From positions 25,904 through 89,903 of the forward strand of contig NZ_GL891984.1 of the NCBI RefSeq assembly GCF_000213555.1: a stretch of DNA of 64,000 nucleotides, written 5' to 3'. Every line of letters starts with the position of its first letter. The first letter of the stretch is position 1. The notes under the pieces were generated by a model. That model was not told where the DNA came from, did no database searches, and saw only the letters and a list, made by a program, of their open reading frames with translations. Of the stretch, positions 28,798 through 39,900 are shown piece after piece. A program made the translations under genes and the position numbers. Source of the DNA: Dysgonomonas gadei ATCC BAA-286 (GTDB taxonomy: Bacteria > Bacteroidota > Bacteroidia > Bacteroidales > Dysgonomonadaceae).

Positions 28798-30786
28798 TTA
28801 TAGTATCTGATCCTTTTTATATGCCTTGTATTTCTTGATATCCTCTTTCGTTGCGGGAGTAAAATGTATGGCACAACCACCGCTTGCTTTTAGCCGGAAT
28901 TGCAGACTGAAGGTATTGTCTACTATCAGCCGGGTTACCCTTACTTTTGTTTTTGTTTCTATCTTATCGTCATCCGTGTAGATGTTGGCTATGTATTTTT
29001 GTCCTTTGTCTAGGAAAGAGAGGGGAGTAGTAATATTGCGAGCCTCGTTATTTCCTAGTGTACCTAAAGACCAATCTTCGCCACTACGGCGCGCAATCGT
29101 AACAAATTCCCCTATATCTCCATCTATTGCTTTCGTATCGTCCCAGACTGTTTTTACTTTGTCAAAGAACTCTATTTCGGGTTCTCCGGTGTATGCCGAT
29201 GGCTGATCGTACCAGTACAGGAACTGTAACGGGCTGTAATAAACGGCAGCCATTGCCAGTTGATGGGCATGAGTTGTTTTTATCCTGTTGTTGTAATAAC
29301 AAATTGTATAATCCCCCGCGCCTGCAAGAAAACGTGTAAACGGCAATATCGTATTATGTGTTGCATCCGGCATTTCCTCATTCCCCCGAATTCCTTCCTG
29401 AGTCATAAGATTGGGATAGGTACGGCTGAAGCCAGTGGGACGGTATTCATCGTGAATATCAACCAGCATTTCATATTCGGCACATTTTCTTACGGCATCA
29501 TGCAGCCATGTACTCCAATGCTGATTGCCAATTTGTACAAAACCGAATTTAATACCCTTAATACCCCATTTTTTATAAAGAGGGAGTATTTCATCTAACT
29601 GCTGTACAAGTGCACGCTGATTGACATATACCATCAGGCCGATGCCTTTCGATGAAGCATAAGCAGCCAATGCCGGGATATCAAAATCTCTGTTTTCGGC
29701 AACTGTTGTGGCATCTGAACTCATACTCATTTCAGGTCCATACCAGCCTGCATCGATGTGAATATATTGAAGACCACGTTCGGCAGCAAAGTCAACACAT
29801 TTTTTAGCGTCTTCCTGTGTCAGTTTAGCAACACGCATTACTTTTCCGGGTTTTATCCATGAGGTATCTTTTATCTTATTTTCGGGATTAAGATTTAATA
29901 TTATATCGTTGTTAGCTATCAGGTCGGTTGCCTTTTCTGCTGCCATAATTACACGCCAGGGAGTGCTATATGGAGTGATAACGTCCACTGAACTATATAA
30001 TGATGCCTGTAATGTATTTGCTTTTTTATCATTCAGTCGGAATTTCATACGGGCATAATCGATCATTTCTGCTTCGGCAAGAGCAACTGTTAATCCATTT
30101 TGCAGTTTCATCGTTAAAGGGCGCTCGCACTCGTCTGTCCAGTCTTTCAAAGGCAAAAGCGAATATGGCCCTTGTGCCCAGCGCTCATAATATGCCATTG
30201 TACCTTCGGGTAATGTGAACTGTGTTTGTTCTCCGGTTATATGAAGGAATAATCCGTTTGTTGCTTCAGGGAAGTGATAACGGAACGCAATTCCGTCGTT
30301 ATAGGCACGGATAATAAAGTTCATCATATAGTACCGGCGTTTGTCGTACCCCCCTTCATGTTCTCCTGTATTTTCACCGGATTTGAAGAATTTGAGAGTT
30401 AATTCATTGTAATGGTCTCGAATAGTAGCATGTTCTCCGTATACAGGTTTCCATACAGTATTTACATTATTTTCAGTTTTTCCTGTGAGGGTAAGGTTTT
30501 CTCCCCATATTTTAAAAGTATCGTTTGGGATAGCTAATGCTGATTCAAATAGTTGATTTTCTATTAATACACCTAGCTCTGATTCCTCGATAACGGTTTT
30601 GTTATTATATGAGAGGGTATAATAGAGCTGTTTTTTCCCTTTCGGAAATTCTTTCTGATAAGTATCGAAGATATACTTACCGTCCGGAGATGTTACCTGT
30701 GACCGGGTAGACTCTATAATGATTTGAGCTTGCAGCCCAATTGTGAATAAACAAAACAACATTAAAATATTCAGACCTTTTTTCAT
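28798..30786 (-). CDS. GH97-family alpha-glycosidase
   Basis: The 662-residue exported protein has the GH97 order of domains: N-terminal beta-sandwich (about 25-290), catalytic (beta/alpha)8 barrel (about 300-560) and a small C-terminal beta domain. Recognisable segments are GLQYIHIDAGWYGPEM near 335, MLVDIHDEYRPTGFSRTYPN near 442, and TQEGIRGNEEMP near 463. GH97 contains both inverting alpha-glucosidases and retaining alpha-galactosidases; I cannot decide from these motifs alone. The signal peptide indicates the periplasm. It lies within the PUL1 enzyme block. Confidence 0.9.
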   Translation of the reverse strand: MKKGLNILMLFCLFTIGLQAQIIIESTRSQVTSPDGKYIFDTYQKEFPKGKKQLYYTLSYNNKTVIEESELGVLIENQLFESALAIPNDTFKIWGENLTLTGKTENNVNTVWKPVYGEHATIRDHYNELTLKFFKSGENTGEHEGGYDKRRYYMMNFIIRAYNDGIAFRYHFPEATNGLFLHITGEQTQFTLPEGTMAYYERWAQGPYSLLPLKDWTDECERPLTMKLQNGLTVALAEAEMIDYARMKFRLNDKKANTLQASLYSSVDVITPYSTPWRVIMAAEKATDLIANNDIILNLNPENKIKDTSWIKPGKVMRVAKLTQEDAKKCVDFAAERGLQYIHIDAGWYGPEMSMSSDATTVAENRDFDIPALAAYASSKGIGLMVYVNQRALVQQLDEILPLYKKWGIKGIKFGFVQIGNQHWSTWLHDAVRKCAEYEMLVDIHDEYRPTGFSRTYPNLMTQEGIRGNEEMPDATHNTILPFTRFLAGAGDYTICYYNNRIKTTHAHQLAMAAVYYSPLQFLYWYDQPSAYTGEPEIEFFDKVKTVWDDTKAIDGDIGEFVTIARRSGEDWSLGTLGNNEARNITTPLSFLDKGQKYIANIYTDDDKIETKTKVRVTRLIVDNTFSLQFRLKASGGCAIHFTPATKEDIKKYKAYKKDQIL

Positions 30787-30810
30787 GGTTTTTATTATTC
30801 CTTTATATTA

Positions 30811-32418
30811 TTAATATTCTATATTAAACGATCTTTCAACGGGTTCAGCTGTTTGTACCTTAGCTCCTGTGTTGCGTCCATATTGCCATGCCACGACCGT
30901 AACTTTTACAGGATACTTGGCACGAGGAGGGATCTTGTTTATAATCAGTTTATTGTATTCAATTTTTACAGGGCCTTCTTTTACATAATAATAGACAGGA
31001 AGTCCACTGTCAGAGACCGCATTAAGTTTTACCGGTTTACTATCTCTATGTATATTCTTTATCGGTTCGAATTCAATAACTTGCTTTTTACCATCTTTAT
31101 TCGGATATGGTATTTTTATATTGATTTGTTGTACAGCACTTTTATACTCTTTATCTCCAGAGTTAGAAGCTAATAACCAGATGTCGTTTGTTCTTCTCTG
31201 ATTATTCAGGCCCATATGATAGAAACGGACCGTAAATGTCGTATCATTTATTTTTTCAACAGGGCCGCAAATGCGGTCTACTCTAATGTTCCCATTTGCA
31301 GAACGATTGGTTGATGGGCGTATTCTTGATGAATCCACAAATAATGGTGATATATGGAAAGTCAGACCGTCATTTTCAGGTTCGAATTCCATGCTATATC
31401 CCGCATGCGTATTTTGATAATTAATAAATTTTCCCTTCTGCGTAAATCCTATATATTGATTCTTTTTGTTCCTTTCATTTGCGTAATATTCTTCTGTCTG
31501 GTCAGCCATCTCTTTATCGAAATACCAAAACGCATCATGGCTATCTCCCTTATATTCTGAAAAAGGAGTTGTTTGTTCACGTTTTTTATGATCAGGGTGC
31601 CAACGTTCGGCAAGCCATCCTTTTTTTATATCGACTTTCCTTAGTTGAGAGGGTCTATCTAATGGTTGTTTTTCAGGTAAACGATATTGTGCTGCTTTTC
31701 TTAAAAACAGGGAGATGTAATTTACAACCTCATCAGATACATCGAAATGTCCGTGCCCGGCATCGCAAAGAAAAGAGATACAGCTTTCGGGATACATCAT
31801 TCTGAAAGCCAGTGCCGGATTTACCCTGGCTTCCCACCATTCATATTCTCCTTCAATCATCAATCCCGGAATGCCATCGATATTGCGGGTTCTCCCCCAC
31901 TCAAGGTTCTCCCCTCCGTAACCCGTCAGATTTGTGCGTGGGGCATCTCCTTTATACGAAACAACGGCTAATGTACGATCAGGATTCCACGCGGCGAAAT
32001 TCCACGGGAATGTGGCCATAGCAGAGTGTCCGAGAGGAACGATTGGTGCATTACTCAATTCGGAATAGCCACTAACATCAGCCAGATTATTTAGCATGAC
32101 ATCAAAATATTTCTGACAGCCATTTGCTACATCCCAGGACTGATCTATCCCAGGAGTTATCCATATGATTGCAAATCCCAGATCAGCCATCGTTTTTCTG
32201 AAAGTTGGGTGCTCGAATATTGGTTCTTCGCACATATTATGCTGTCCGACTACGATGGTTCGTACTTGTTTGCAATCGGACGGTATCCATAAAAAAGCTT
32301 CGGGGCAGGCATTCGTTTCCGGGGATACATAATCCCTGATCTTTACAGACCATTGCCATTCAGACGCCTGCATGTTACCAATAATTGATATAAAGATTAT
32401 AAAAATTAGCTTTCTCAT
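30811..32418 (-). CDS. Exported alpha/beta-hydrolase-like protein, possible carbohydrate esterase
   Basis: This 535-residue exported protein has an alpha/beta-hydrolase-like N-terminal half. TIVVGQHNMCEEPIF near 55 could form an oxyanion-hole turn, PLGHSAMATFPWNF near 130 is a nucleophile elbow of G-x-S-x type, and CDAGHGHFDVSDE near 224 supplies a possible catalytic His. Residues from about 290 to the end are beta-rich and may bind carbohydrate. Its place between lyase and hydrolase genes suggests deacylation or demethylation of the substrate glycan, but no named esterase family is assigned. The function is inferred from fold and context. Confidence 0.6.
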   Translation of the reverse strand: MRKLIFIIFISIIGNMQASEWQWSVKIRDYVSPETNACPEAFLWIPSDCKQVRTIVVGQHNMCEEPIFEHPTFRKTMADLGFAIIWITPGIDQSWDVANGCQKYFDVMLNNLADVSGYSELSNAPIVPLGHSAMATFPWNFAAWNPDRTLAVVSYKGDAPRTNLTGYGGENLEWGRTRNIDGIPGLMIEGEYEWWEARVNPALAFRMMYPESCISFLCDAGHGHFDVSDEVVNYISLFLRKAAQYRLPEKQPLDRPSQLRKVDIKKGWLAERWHPDHKKREQTTPFSEYKGDSHDAFWYFDKEMADQTEEYYANERNKKNQYIGFTQKGKFINYQNTHAGYSMEFEPENDGLTFHISPLFVDSSRIRPSTNRSANGNIRVDRICGPVEKINDTTFTVRFYHMGLNNQRRTNDIWLLASNSGDKEYKSAVQQINIKIPYPNKDGKKQVIEFEPIKNIHRDSKPVKLNAVSDSGLPVYYYVKEGPVKIEYNKLIINKIPPRAKYPVKVTVVAWQYGRNTGAKVQTAEPVERSFNIEY

Positions 32419-32446
32419 GTTTTCCGGTACGATAAAATTTAAATTC

Positions 32447-32473
32447 AGAAGCCTCTCTTATAAAAAGAGGCTT
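32447..32473 (-). terminator. Hairpin splitting PUL1, possible attenuator
   Basis: A 9-bp perfect stem, gaagcctct/agaggcttc, with 9-nt loop lies in the 70-nt gap between the surface lyase gene and the alpha/beta hydrolase gene. On the minus strand it is followed by an AT-rich stretch rather than a pure U-run. It may reduce read-through from the SusCD end into the enzyme genes. Confidence 0.6.
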
Positions 32474-32488
32474 CCGGTCAATGCTTAT

Positions 32489-33751
32489 TTATTCCTGAGT
32501 ATACATTAGTGTACCAAAGCCCATTTGGTCATATCCTCCACTATTTGGGCCATAGTTGCCTCCACCACCTTCAGGTCTCACTTTTTCTGCAAATTTCTGA
32601 GACCATGGAGCAGAAATCTTTTTCACCTTTGCGTAGTGGTTGTATATGAGTTCCCATGCAGGACGTAGTGTTCCTCTTCCTACATTTGAAATAATTGTAT
32701 GCGTTTCACCTTCACAATTTGTATATTTGGTAAAAGGCATATCCGTATCTGCAATAGTTGTATCTACATTATACATGGCTGTATATTCGCATAGAGCCAA
32801 TAACTTATTATTATCATATGCAAACAAGTCTACCCCGATATTGTAAGCCATCTGGCAGAATGCTCCATACAACGAAATCACCAATGTTGCGTGTCCCTGG
32901 TCACGTCCCGATTCCTGTCCTTGCCCCAATACCTGTCCATTAAGTGTATGTAGTGATGTTACAGCCTGATTGATACCGCCGTTTCCTGCACCTTTTTTAA
33001 AATAATTGAGATTATAATTTATCTTCTCCTTATCGTCACACAGGATACCTATTGCAAGGCCTGATGCCATGTTACAAACATCCCAGTTGGTCCAGTAGTG
33101 CGAAATACATGTTCCATTATGCCTTTCCAGGAAATCTTTGTTTAAAGGATAGAACAGATCTGATAACCATGTCTTGTATGCATTGAAATCGGCAGCAGCC
33201 CAACCTGAATAATCTCGAAGAATTTCAGCAGCATTGGCAAATTGATAACCATATATACCCGCAGCCAGGTATTTGTTAGAGTCGCCATTGATAGATTTAC
33301 AAGTGGTAGCCCATGCGTTTAGGATTTTAACAGCAGCGTCTGCATACTTATCGTCTCCGGAAATTTTCCATCTTAAACCGAGTTGGTATGCAGCTGCAAC
33401 ATCATACATTGCTTTACTGTAATTGTCGGCTTCAGGTTCTTCTTTTGATCCTCCGCCTCTGATCAATTTTGCAACAGGATTAGCTGTATAGGTCTCCTGT
33501 GCTTTATCATTTGCAATTAATATGTTCCATCCGTCAGTCCAAGGTTGTGCATTCGCATTAACTTTTTCTTTTACACGTTTGAAATCGGCAGCAGTGTGAA
33601 GCATGCAGGGGTGCGATAGTTTCACATCGAACTCTTCAACCGGATCGGGCCAGCTGTCAATATCAGTAGTTCCGTCTTTTATTTCACTGCTACATGCTCC
33701 AAAGGTTGTAGTGGCGATAAACATTAATGAATATATAAATATTTTTTTCAT
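32489..33751 (-). CDS. Alginate-lyase-fold surface lipoprotein (PL5/PL38-like)
   Basis: This 420-residue protein has a lipoprotein signal (FGACSSEIKDG) and an alpha/alpha toroid. It shows the alginate_lyase pattern: HPCMLHTAADFKRVKEKV near residue 48, HYWTNWDVCNMASGLAIG near 222, and QESGRDQGHATL near 276. The last matches the conserved active-site stretch of this superfamily. Glucuronan-cleaving PL38 enzymes share this architecture, so an endo-lyase at the cell surface that produces oligosaccharides for SusCD import is likely. This is inference from family resemblance. It follows the Ig-like lipoprotein by 75 nt. The acidic residues after the lipid Cys fit surface export. Confidence 0.75.
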   Translation of the reverse strand: MKKIFIYSLMFIATTTFGACSSEIKDGTTDIDSWPDPVEEFDVKLSHPCMLHTAADFKRVKEKVNANAQPWTDGWNILIANDKAQETYTANPVAKLIRGGGSKEEPEADNYSKAMYDVAAAYQLGLRWKISGDDKYADAAVKILNAWATTCKSINGDSNKYLAAGIYGYQFANAAEILRDYSGWAAADFNAYKTWLSDLFYPLNKDFLERHNGTCISHYWTNWDVCNMASGLAIGILCDDKEKINYNLNYFKKGAGNGGINQAVTSLHTLNGQVLGQGQESGRDQGHATLVISLYGAFCQMAYNIGVDLFAYDNNKLLALCEYTAMYNVDTTIADTDMPFTKYTNCEGETHTIISNVGRGTLRPAWELIYNHYAKVKKISAPWSQKFAEKVRPEGGGGNYGPNSGGYDQMGFGTLMYTQE

Positions 33752-33775
33752 GATTACTTTATTTTTTGTAATGGT

Positions 33776-33811
33776 CGGTTATACGTAACCGGCCGTCAAT
33801 AGACCGGTTAC
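33776..33811 (-). promoter_or_regulatory. Competing hairpins between Ig-like and lyase lipoprotein genes
   Basis: Three related segments lie in the 75-nt gap: cggtta (33776-33781), gtaaccgg (33785-33792) and ccggttac (33804-33811). The middle one can pair with either neighbour, so two mutually exclusive hairpins are possible in the minus-strand transcript. This could tune expression of the lyase gene or protect RNA ends. Confidence 0.4.
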
Positions 33812-33826
33812 ATATTTTATCTGGAT

Positions 33827-35218
33827 TTATTCGGCAGCAAGAAATGCATTCAAGTCCGCTTCATCTTTAAATGTCCTGATCCAGTATATGTCGTATGTAC
33901 CGTTAGAATCTTCCAGAGGGAAGTCAGCCATTTTGAACTGGAAAGTAGAGAATGGGAATAAGCCTGTAGCTAATGCCGGTATTTTTGCGGTCATATCATA
34001 ATAGTAAACAGGTGTTTTATCTTTCGCTGTTTTTATTCCTGTCTGATTAGGTCCTCCACTATTGACATTCCCTTCGGATGTGACGGCTACGGCATCCCAT
34101 TTACGGCTGCCTGATGATGGCATAGTTCCTTTTATAGCAAGAATAGGACGGCTGCCTCCAAAAGAAATTGGCGACTCACTATATTTAATATCTGCACGCC
34201 ATTTTGTCCCTTTAGACATAGTTACAGTCATCTTTCCGTTCGCTATTACCGAACTTGCTCCTGAAGTAACAACTGACCAACCTTTAAATCCATCCGTAGC
34301 ATCCCATTTATACCATCCCGGATCTACTGTTACGGATACACTCGATTGATAACCGGTTTCTATACATTTGGCTGTAATCTCAACAGGACCAAACCCAACC
34401 GGGGTGAGTAATCCTTTATCTACCTTAAGTATACTTTCATTACTAGATGTCCACTCAACTGAACCCAGAGTTGCATCAGCCGGGGTGTAAGTCACATTCA
34501 GCATAACAGGAGCATTAATACATAGCAGATCATTATATGGTTGTATCTCAACTTTCTCCGCGGAAATATAAGCAATAATTGTAAGATCATAACTGGCCGA
34601 TACTTTACTTCCATCATGTGTGCGGGCTGTGATTGTAACATTTCCCGCCTTAACACCTGTAACTATTCCTTTGTCAGAAACTGTTGCAACAGAAGGATTG
34701 CTGCTTTCCCATGTGAGGTAGTCATAAGTATGATCTGCGGGGGAAATCGTATATTTCAAAGGAAGATCATCTGTTTCATAGATGGAAGTCTCTGTATTTG
34801 AAAATGTAATATCGGTGGCTTTTATAATTGACGATACAATTTTTACAGGAATAGACTTTACTGCATTTGTTGCACCAAATCCAATACCGGGAGCAATAGT
34901 TATCACAGCTTCACCAACTGATACTCCTGTAATTTTCCCATCTTGCGATACTGTAGCCACAGATTCATCCGAAGATTTCCAGATGATACTTTTATCTTCC
35001 AGTTTGGCAGGACTGACAGTCCATTTCAAAACAGAGTCCATATTAACTGCCAGGAATAAAGTCTCTGATTTAAAATTGTCAATAGATATTTCATCAATCA
35101 GTTTTGCTTCAGGCATTCCTGTTGTGTAATCTTTATCCTCGCAAGATGTAAGTAGTATACATCCTGTAAATAGCAGCATTAACGCTGTATATAATTTAAG
35201 CTTTTTCATAACTTGCAT
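33827..35218 (-). CDS. Ig-like (Big2) surface glycan-binding lipoprotein, SusE/F position
   Basis: This 463-residue lipoprotein (lipobox ILLTSCEDKD) lies directly after susD, the usual place of a surface glycan-binding protein. Three bacterial Ig-like (BIG_2) domains can be counted by repeated phrases: IIWKSSDESVATVSQDGKITGV near 85, LTWESSNPSVATVSDKGIVTGV near 168 and VEWTSSNESILKVDKGLLTPV near 250. The last 160 residues form a different beta-rich domain starting WYKWDATDGFKGW, which is the likely ligand-binding part. The Ig-like modules probably act as a spacer holding it away from the membrane. It carries no catalytic motif. Confidence 0.8.
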   Translation of the reverse strand: MQVMKKLKLYTALMLLFTGCILLTSCEDKDYTTGMPEAKLIDEISIDNFKSETLFLAVNMDSVLKWTVSPAKLEDKSIIWKSSDESVATVSQDGKITGVSVGEAVITIAPGIGFGATNAVKSIPVKIVSSIIKATDITFSNTETSIYETDDLPLKYTISPADHTYDYLTWESSNPSVATVSDKGIVTGVKAGNVTITARTHDGSKVSASYDLTIIAYISAEKVEIQPYNDLLCINAPVMLNVTYTPADATLGSVEWTSSNESILKVDKGLLTPVGFGPVEITAKCIETGYQSSVSVTVDPGWYKWDATDGFKGWSVVTSGASSVIANGKMTVTMSKGTKWRADIKYSESPISFGGSRPILAIKGTMPSSGSRKWDAVAVTSEGNVNSGGPNQTGIKTAKDKTPVYYYDMTAKIPALATGLFPFSTFQFKMADFPLEDSNGTYDIYWIRTFKDEADLNAFLAAE

Positions 35219-35227
35219 TTTTGTTAA

Positions 35228-36955
35228 TTAATTTCCCCAACCCGGATTTTGTCCCAAATTTGGATTCAAACGTTTTTGATCGGCCGGAATAGGGTATAAG
35301 TAATTCTTTTCTGCCCATTTACGTCCATTTTCAATAATCAGGCATCCTTCTGCATTCCTGCTATAACCTGGATTTGAATATACAGTCTGAAATTCTGTTC
35401 CTTCCCATTTAATACCTATGAAGTCCATCGGCATTTCAGTTTCTGCTGTTTTCCAGCGCTTCAGGTCATCTATACGGAAACCTTCATTATATAACTCTAT
35501 AGTACGTTCGCGACGGATCTCTGTACGCATGTTTAATCCGTTTGCACTCACCAGATCATTTGACAGTTTTGGCATTGATGAATTTACACGCAGACGTACC
35601 AGATTGAGAGATATATCCAGATCCTGATCTGAAATAGCATCGTCTCGTTCAAACAGAGCTTCGGCGTAGTTCAAAAGGACCTCGGCATACCGTATGATCG
35701 GGTAGTCATATCCTTCATAATTTGTATTTACCTTTCTTTCCGTACTCCATTTCTGGTTTGCATAACCGCTTCCGCTACCGGGTTTAAAGTCTTTGATACT
35801 GGCAGAAGCAAGATCGGCTTCATCTCCCGACCAGGTAACACGAGGGTTTTCATTGCTCCAAAAAGTATCGTGGGGCCTGGCTAATGTATAACGCATGCGG
35901 TTATCCCGGTTTTGGAATTCAGAATCGATCTTTGTATATCCCTGGAAACGAGGATTTGTCGTGCTATTGTATTCAATAGGTAAACCATTATCGCATAAAT
36001 ACATATTTACAAATTTACGGGAAACTTGCTGAACATTGATGAGGCATTCTTTTGTTATATTCTTTCCGATAGGAGATAATGTCTCATCATGACGACGAGC
36101 GAAAATGTACTCTTTATTCGCACTTTTCTGTAATCCGGCCGGATTTGATTTAACATCTTCCAGTATGAACATATATTTCTGCACACTATCACCTAATATA
36201 GCCGGCTTGAATAATTCGAAGTTCCTGCTGTCGATAACCTGTTTAGCTGCCTTTGCTGCAATGTCGAGCAATTCTTTACCACGAGCAGTATTTCCACGCG
36301 ACTTTTGCCATGTGCCTTCATATAGTGCCACTCTGGACAAGAAGGATAATGCTCCTTCACTTCCTATCCTGCCGTTTTCAACAGAAGCGGTAGCGGGTAG
36401 TTTTAAAGCTGCATCCTGCAAATCCGCAATCATAAAATCCACAACTTCGCTGCGATTGTTGCGTGCAACATAAAGTTCAGGATCAGTAATATCCAATGGT
36501 TTATCTGTGACGATCACATCTCCGAATAGCTGTAAGAGATCGTAGTAGCAATAAGCCCGGAAAAATCTGGCTTCGCCAATATACTGGGCAATGTCTACTT
36601 GTTTAGCATAAGTCTCCGCATTTTTCAACAATAGATTGGTCCGGCGGATTCTCTTATAAGCATCATTGTAATTATTATCCGTTTCTGTCAGGCCGTTTGT
36701 ACCCAGTCTGTATACATTGTTCTTATCGTTACTGTCCAGTATGATATCTGAACGTTTGTCGGAATGGGGAGCATCATATACACTGCTGGAGAAGTCTCTT
36801 GTCCAACCATAGAACTGATTTGCAAATAGTTTGAAATCGTTTGGCCTTTGCCACAGATTTGTTTCTGCTAACTGATCTTTAGGATCCAGGTCCAGGCACG
36901 AATGAGATACCAGTCCTATAATGATAGTAAGTAAAAATATATAATATTTTCTCAT
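35228..36955 (-). CDS. SusD/RagB-family nutrient-binding lipoprotein (PUL1)
   Basis: SusD-like proteins form the lid of the SusC pore and bind the glycan at the cell surface. The 575-residue protein has lipobox VSHSCLDLDPKD. It shows the helical TPR-like scaffold with RIRRTNLLLKNAE near 103, YIGEARFFRAYCYYDLLQLFGDV near 125, and YAEVLLNYAEALFERDD near 420. The typical C-terminal ERTIELYNEGFRIDDLKRWK is near 490, and it ends LNPNLGQNPGWGN, as most members do. It lies 11 nt after susC, and the pair defines PUL1. Confidence 0.96.
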   Translation of the reverse strand: MRKYYIFLLTIIIGLVSHSCLDLDPKDQLAETNLWQRPNDFKLFANQFYGWTRDFSSSVYDAPHSDKRSDIILDSNDKNNVYRLGTNGLTETDNNYNDAYKRIRRTNLLLKNAETYAKQVDIAQYIGEARFFRAYCYYDLLQLFGDVIVTDKPLDITDPELYVARNNRSEVVDFMIADLQDAALKLPATASVENGRIGSEGALSFLSRVALYEGTWQKSRGNTARGKELLDIAAKAAKQVIDSRNFELFKPAILGDSVQKYMFILEDVKSNPAGLQKSANKEYIFARRHDETLSPIGKNITKECLINVQQVSRKFVNMYLCDNGLPIEYNSTTNPRFQGYTKIDSEFQNRDNRMRYTLARPHDTFWSNENPRVTWSGDEADLASASIKDFKPGSGSGYANQKWSTERKVNTNYEGYDYPIIRYAEVLLNYAEALFERDDAISDQDLDISLNLVRLRVNSSMPKLSNDLVSANGLNMRTEIRRERTIELYNEGFRIDDLKRWKTAETEMPMDFIGIKWEGTEFQTVYSNPGYSRNAEGCLIIENGRKWAEKNYLYPIPADQKRLNPNLGQNPGWGN

Positions 36956-36966
36956 TGTTTCAAATT

Positions 36967-39900
36967 TTAAAATGTGATGTTAGTTCCGAAAGTTAAGCTT
37001 CTTGTAAACGGATAACGCTTCAAACCATTACTGTTCTCACCGGTTTTACTGATTGCTTCAGGGTCCCAGCCATCATTAATTTTGGAATGTTCCCACAAAT
37101 CGGTACCTGTAACATAGACACGGACTTTACTTAAAACTTTTGTTTTTGCTATCAGCGAAGCAGGAAGAGTGTATCCCAGCGTAATATTCTTCAAGCGTAA
37201 ATAGGATCCATCTTCAGCAGACCATGATGAAGGAAAATAGTTGTAATCATTAAGTGAGCCGTTATTGGTATATTGCGGATAGCGGCCATTCGGATTTTCC
37301 TGACTCCAAACCTTTCCTATAGAATGAGTGGATGAATTCATGTATACTGCACGCATAGGTATGCGTAAAGGACTATCACGCATTATAGTACGTTTTCCTA
37401 CACCCTGTAATATAGCAGATAGGTCAAATCCATTCCATTCTATTCCCATATTAAATGAGAATGATATTTTAGGATCGTCTGTACCGAGATATACAAGGTC
37501 TTCGACAGTTATAGCTCCATCGCCATTCACATCCTCAAACATATTGTCTCCCAGGCGCAGACTACCCAATGCATTTGCAATCAGAGGACTATTCGATTTA
37601 TATTTGGCTACATATTTATCCAATTGTTCCAATGTCTGAATTTTGCCACAATAGCGTAATCCGAAAACTGAATTCAGGGAATAACCTTCTCTATCCGATT
37701 TTATTCCTTGGCCAAGAGCGGCGTCTCCTCCATTGTCTGTCAGCTTGGTATTAGCATAAGTATATGTTGCACCCAGATTGTAGCGTACATTGCCAATCTT
37801 GTCTGACCAGGTAAAACTGCCCTCGAATCCATTCCCCTTAAATTTACCCGCATTATGTTGAGGCGCTTCGTCTCCTAATATTGAAGGATAAGCATTTCTA
37901 ACAAGCATATTGTTATTCTTTTTCCAGAAATATTCAACAGTACCGTTTAATCTTCCTCCGAAAAAGCCAAAGTCTAACCCTATATTATAATTGTGTATTC
38001 TTTCCCATGTACGGTCCTGGCTAACTAACTTACCATTAGTGTCTATGTAAGTAACCTTCCCATTCCCGATTAATGCTCCGGAACCCGAATATGCATTATA
38101 TAGCTGTACTCCGTCATAAAGATCGATTCCACTTTGATTTCCTACGTTTCCGTATGAAGCTCTCAATTTCAAATTACTAACATAATTGCTTAGATCTTGC
38201 ATGAATGCTTCCTCCGATATACGCCATCCGGCAGAGGCTCCCCAAAATGCAGCCCAACGGTTATCCGATTGAAATTTGGAAGAACCGTCGTAACGGAACT
38301 GACCTTCCAGCATATATTTACTTTGAAAAGTATAATTGATCCTTCCAAAATATGACATGATGGCCTCCTGATTCTTTTTGGCCCTGTCATCCTTATTATC
38401 GGGATTTATTATCCATGATGTTCCTTCTCCATTTGGAATTTCCAACCCCGGCATTACATTATCAGTACGGCTGTATGAATATTCATACTCTTTCATATTG
38501 TATTGTGCACCACCCATAACTTTTATGTCATGATCTTTTGCAAAAATACGGCTCCATTCCAGATATCCCGACAGAGAGTAAAAATCTGTTCTGGAATTTG
38601 TTTTTGTATAGAAGCTTTTATCTTGAGTGGGGGCAGTTCTAATAACACGTGTCCCGGCATAATTATACCAATCAATTGATTTTGATACAATATCGCGTGT
38701 GGATGTTGATGTATTATAACCCAGTGTTGCGACTGCTTTTAAATCTTTTGTTAAAGAATAGTTGAACGATTCGCTTATATTAATAGCTGAAACTTTCAGT
38801 TTGTTTTCTCCTCCAAGTTCAGCATACCAGTTAGGAGCACCCCATGTACCCCATGCATATGGTTTTCCATCGACAGTAGATGACGGGAATCCCGGCTGCT
38901 GGATGGAAGTGGCTAAAACGGAACCAACTTGAGAAGGAGCCACCTGGTCCTGGCGATTATATGCTATAACCGATTCGAGCGAGAGGGCATTCGTCAATTT
39001 GAACGAGTTGCTCAAGCGGAAATTGTAGCGATTGTTATTGTTTTCTCCCCATTTCAGGTTACTGTCGTCGTACATATAACCCAAAGACGCGCGATATGTG
39101 GCTTTATCTCCTCCGCCTGATATGCTCAGTTCATGTTGTGTAGAAGCTGCTGTCCCCCACATAATATCGTTCCAATTGGTATCGAAAAATACATAATCGG
39201 CTACATCGGTGAAAGCACCGGATATAGGGTTACTTGCATGATCGAGGTTGATATAGCTTCCTTTATTGGCTAAAGCCAGTTTTGCATATCGCATCCATAC
39301 ATCATCGTTATTATAGCCATCATTGGTACGTGCTTGTATTACAGCGTCAGCCCATTGGGAGAGACTCATCATTTCCGGCATTAATCCTACAAATTTTGCA
39401 GAGACTGAGCCGTTATATTCTACCCGGGTTTTACCGCCTTTGGCTTTTTTTGTTTGAACCAATACAACACCTCCGGCAGCCTTACTACCATATATAGATG
39501 CAGACGCGTCTTTAAGGAAGTTGATAGATTCTATATCCGATGGATTTAACAGGCGAAGTTCATTGGCACTCTCATATTCTATTCCATCGATGATGATCAA
39601 AGGCGATGTCGCATTCCTGGATACAGCTCCACGAAGGCTCATGCTCCAGCTTTCGTCACCGGGAGCCGATGAGGAGCGAGTAATAATAACACCGGGAACT
39701 TGTCCTTGCAAAGCCTGTAAAGGACTTGACAGGGTTCCTTTGTTTTCCATGGCTTTTCCGTCTACCACGGCAACAGAACCTGTTAGTGTCTCTTTCTTCT
39801 GAGTGCCATAACCAACTACCACTACTTCGTCCAAGAGTTGATTATCTTCTTCTAACACGATGTCAATATTTGTTTTGTTTTGGATATCGACGATTTGTTC

